Source: Thermohalobaculum sp964467005 (lineage in GTDB: Bacteria > Pseudomonadota > Alphaproteobacteria > Rhodobacterales > Rhodobacteraceae). Taken from it: a DNA stretch of 7,011 nt. The stretch covers positions 1 to 7,011 of the forward strand of contig CAYXPI010000185.1 of the NCBI GenBank assembly GCA_964467005.1. The letters run 5' to 3'. Below, piece after piece: positions 6,908 through 7,011 of this stretch (its first letter is position 1; each line of letters starts with the position of its first letter). The notes under the pieces are model-generated. The model had not been told where the DNA came from. It saw nothing but the letters and a program-made list of their open reading frames with translations, and did no database searches. A program made the position numbers and the translations under genes.

Positions 6908-6935
6908 AGATTATCCAGCTTGGTGCAAGCGGAAA
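6908..6935 (-). promoter_or_regulatory. Possible tRNA-Gly promoter
   Basis: On the minus strand TTTCCG (6930-6935) and TAATCT (6908-6913) are 16 bp apart, with the -10-like box 18 bp before the mature tRNA 5' end. The match is moderate. Co-transcription with the upstream tRNA-Pro, 68 bp away, is the alternative. Confidence 0.3.
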
Positions 6936-6957
6936 TCCGGAGGCCCCTGCGCGCCCT

Positions 6958-7011
6958 TGGTCGGAGTGAGAGGATTCGAACCTCCGGCCCCTGCCTCCCG
7001 AAGACAGTGCT
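6958..7011 (-). tRNA. tRNA-Pro (anticodon CGG), 3' part
   Basis: This gene runs off the right edge; the acceptor 5' strand and most of the D arm are outside. Minus-strand parts seen are the anticodon stem CTGTC/GGCAG with loop TTCGGGA (anticodon CGG, complement at 6998-7000), T arm CGGAG.../CTCTC-side with TTCGAAT loop, acceptor 3' strand CACTCCG, and encoded ACCA. It reads the CCG proline codon, frequent in GC-rich genomes. Confidence 0.92.

Overview
The window looks like GC-rich alphaproteobacterial chromosome, most likely Rhodobacterales or a close relative. The evidence is the aa3-type cytochrome oxidase subunit I tail ending in the PPPEHTFE/LPKREEW pattern typical of Paracoccus/Rhodobacter CtaD, a DUF2244 membrane protein directly behind it, and strong G/C preference at third codon positions. 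The placement rests on recognised sequence patterns only; no search was run.

Layout. Bases 1-4602 are a rightward (+) run of ordinary core genes: the 3' end of ctaD, a DUF2244 membrane protein starting 1 bp later, an MgtE-family magnesium transporter, then a MoxR-type AAA+ ATPase and a VWA-domain (CoxE-like) protein that overlap by 4 bp and form a two-gene unit. Bases 4599-6831 are a small integrated element. It is bounded by a 26-bp direct repeat (24 of 26 identical, 17-bp perfect core), and the right-hand copy of the core is the 3' end of a tRNA-Gly(GCC) gene on the minus strand. The element holds only two recognisable genes, both broken: the C-terminal ~175 codons of a type I restriction endonuclease subunit (HsdR), starting almost at the left att site, and a leftward tyrosine recombinase whose reading frame is interrupted by one apparent single-base deletion near 5618. 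Beyond the element lie the intact tRNA-Gly gene and, at the edge, the 3' part of a tRNA-Pro(CGG) gene, both on the minus strand.

How the pieces fit. The oxidase subunit and DUF2244 protein are probably co-transcribed, and the DUF2244 protein is a reasonable candidate for a membrane factor linked to the oxidase. The MoxR/VWA pair is probably an AAA+ chaperone system for inserting metals into, or maturing, an enzyme that is not encoded here. The integrase very likely recombined at the tRNA-Gly 3' end. Before integration the tRNA 3' end would have sat about 5 bp from the stop codon of the VWA gene. The element now looks like a decayed, immobile remnant of a larger island that once carried a type I restriction-modification system. 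I saw no CRISPR array, insertion sequence, riboswitch or clearly new defence system. The island remnant is the most notable part of the window.
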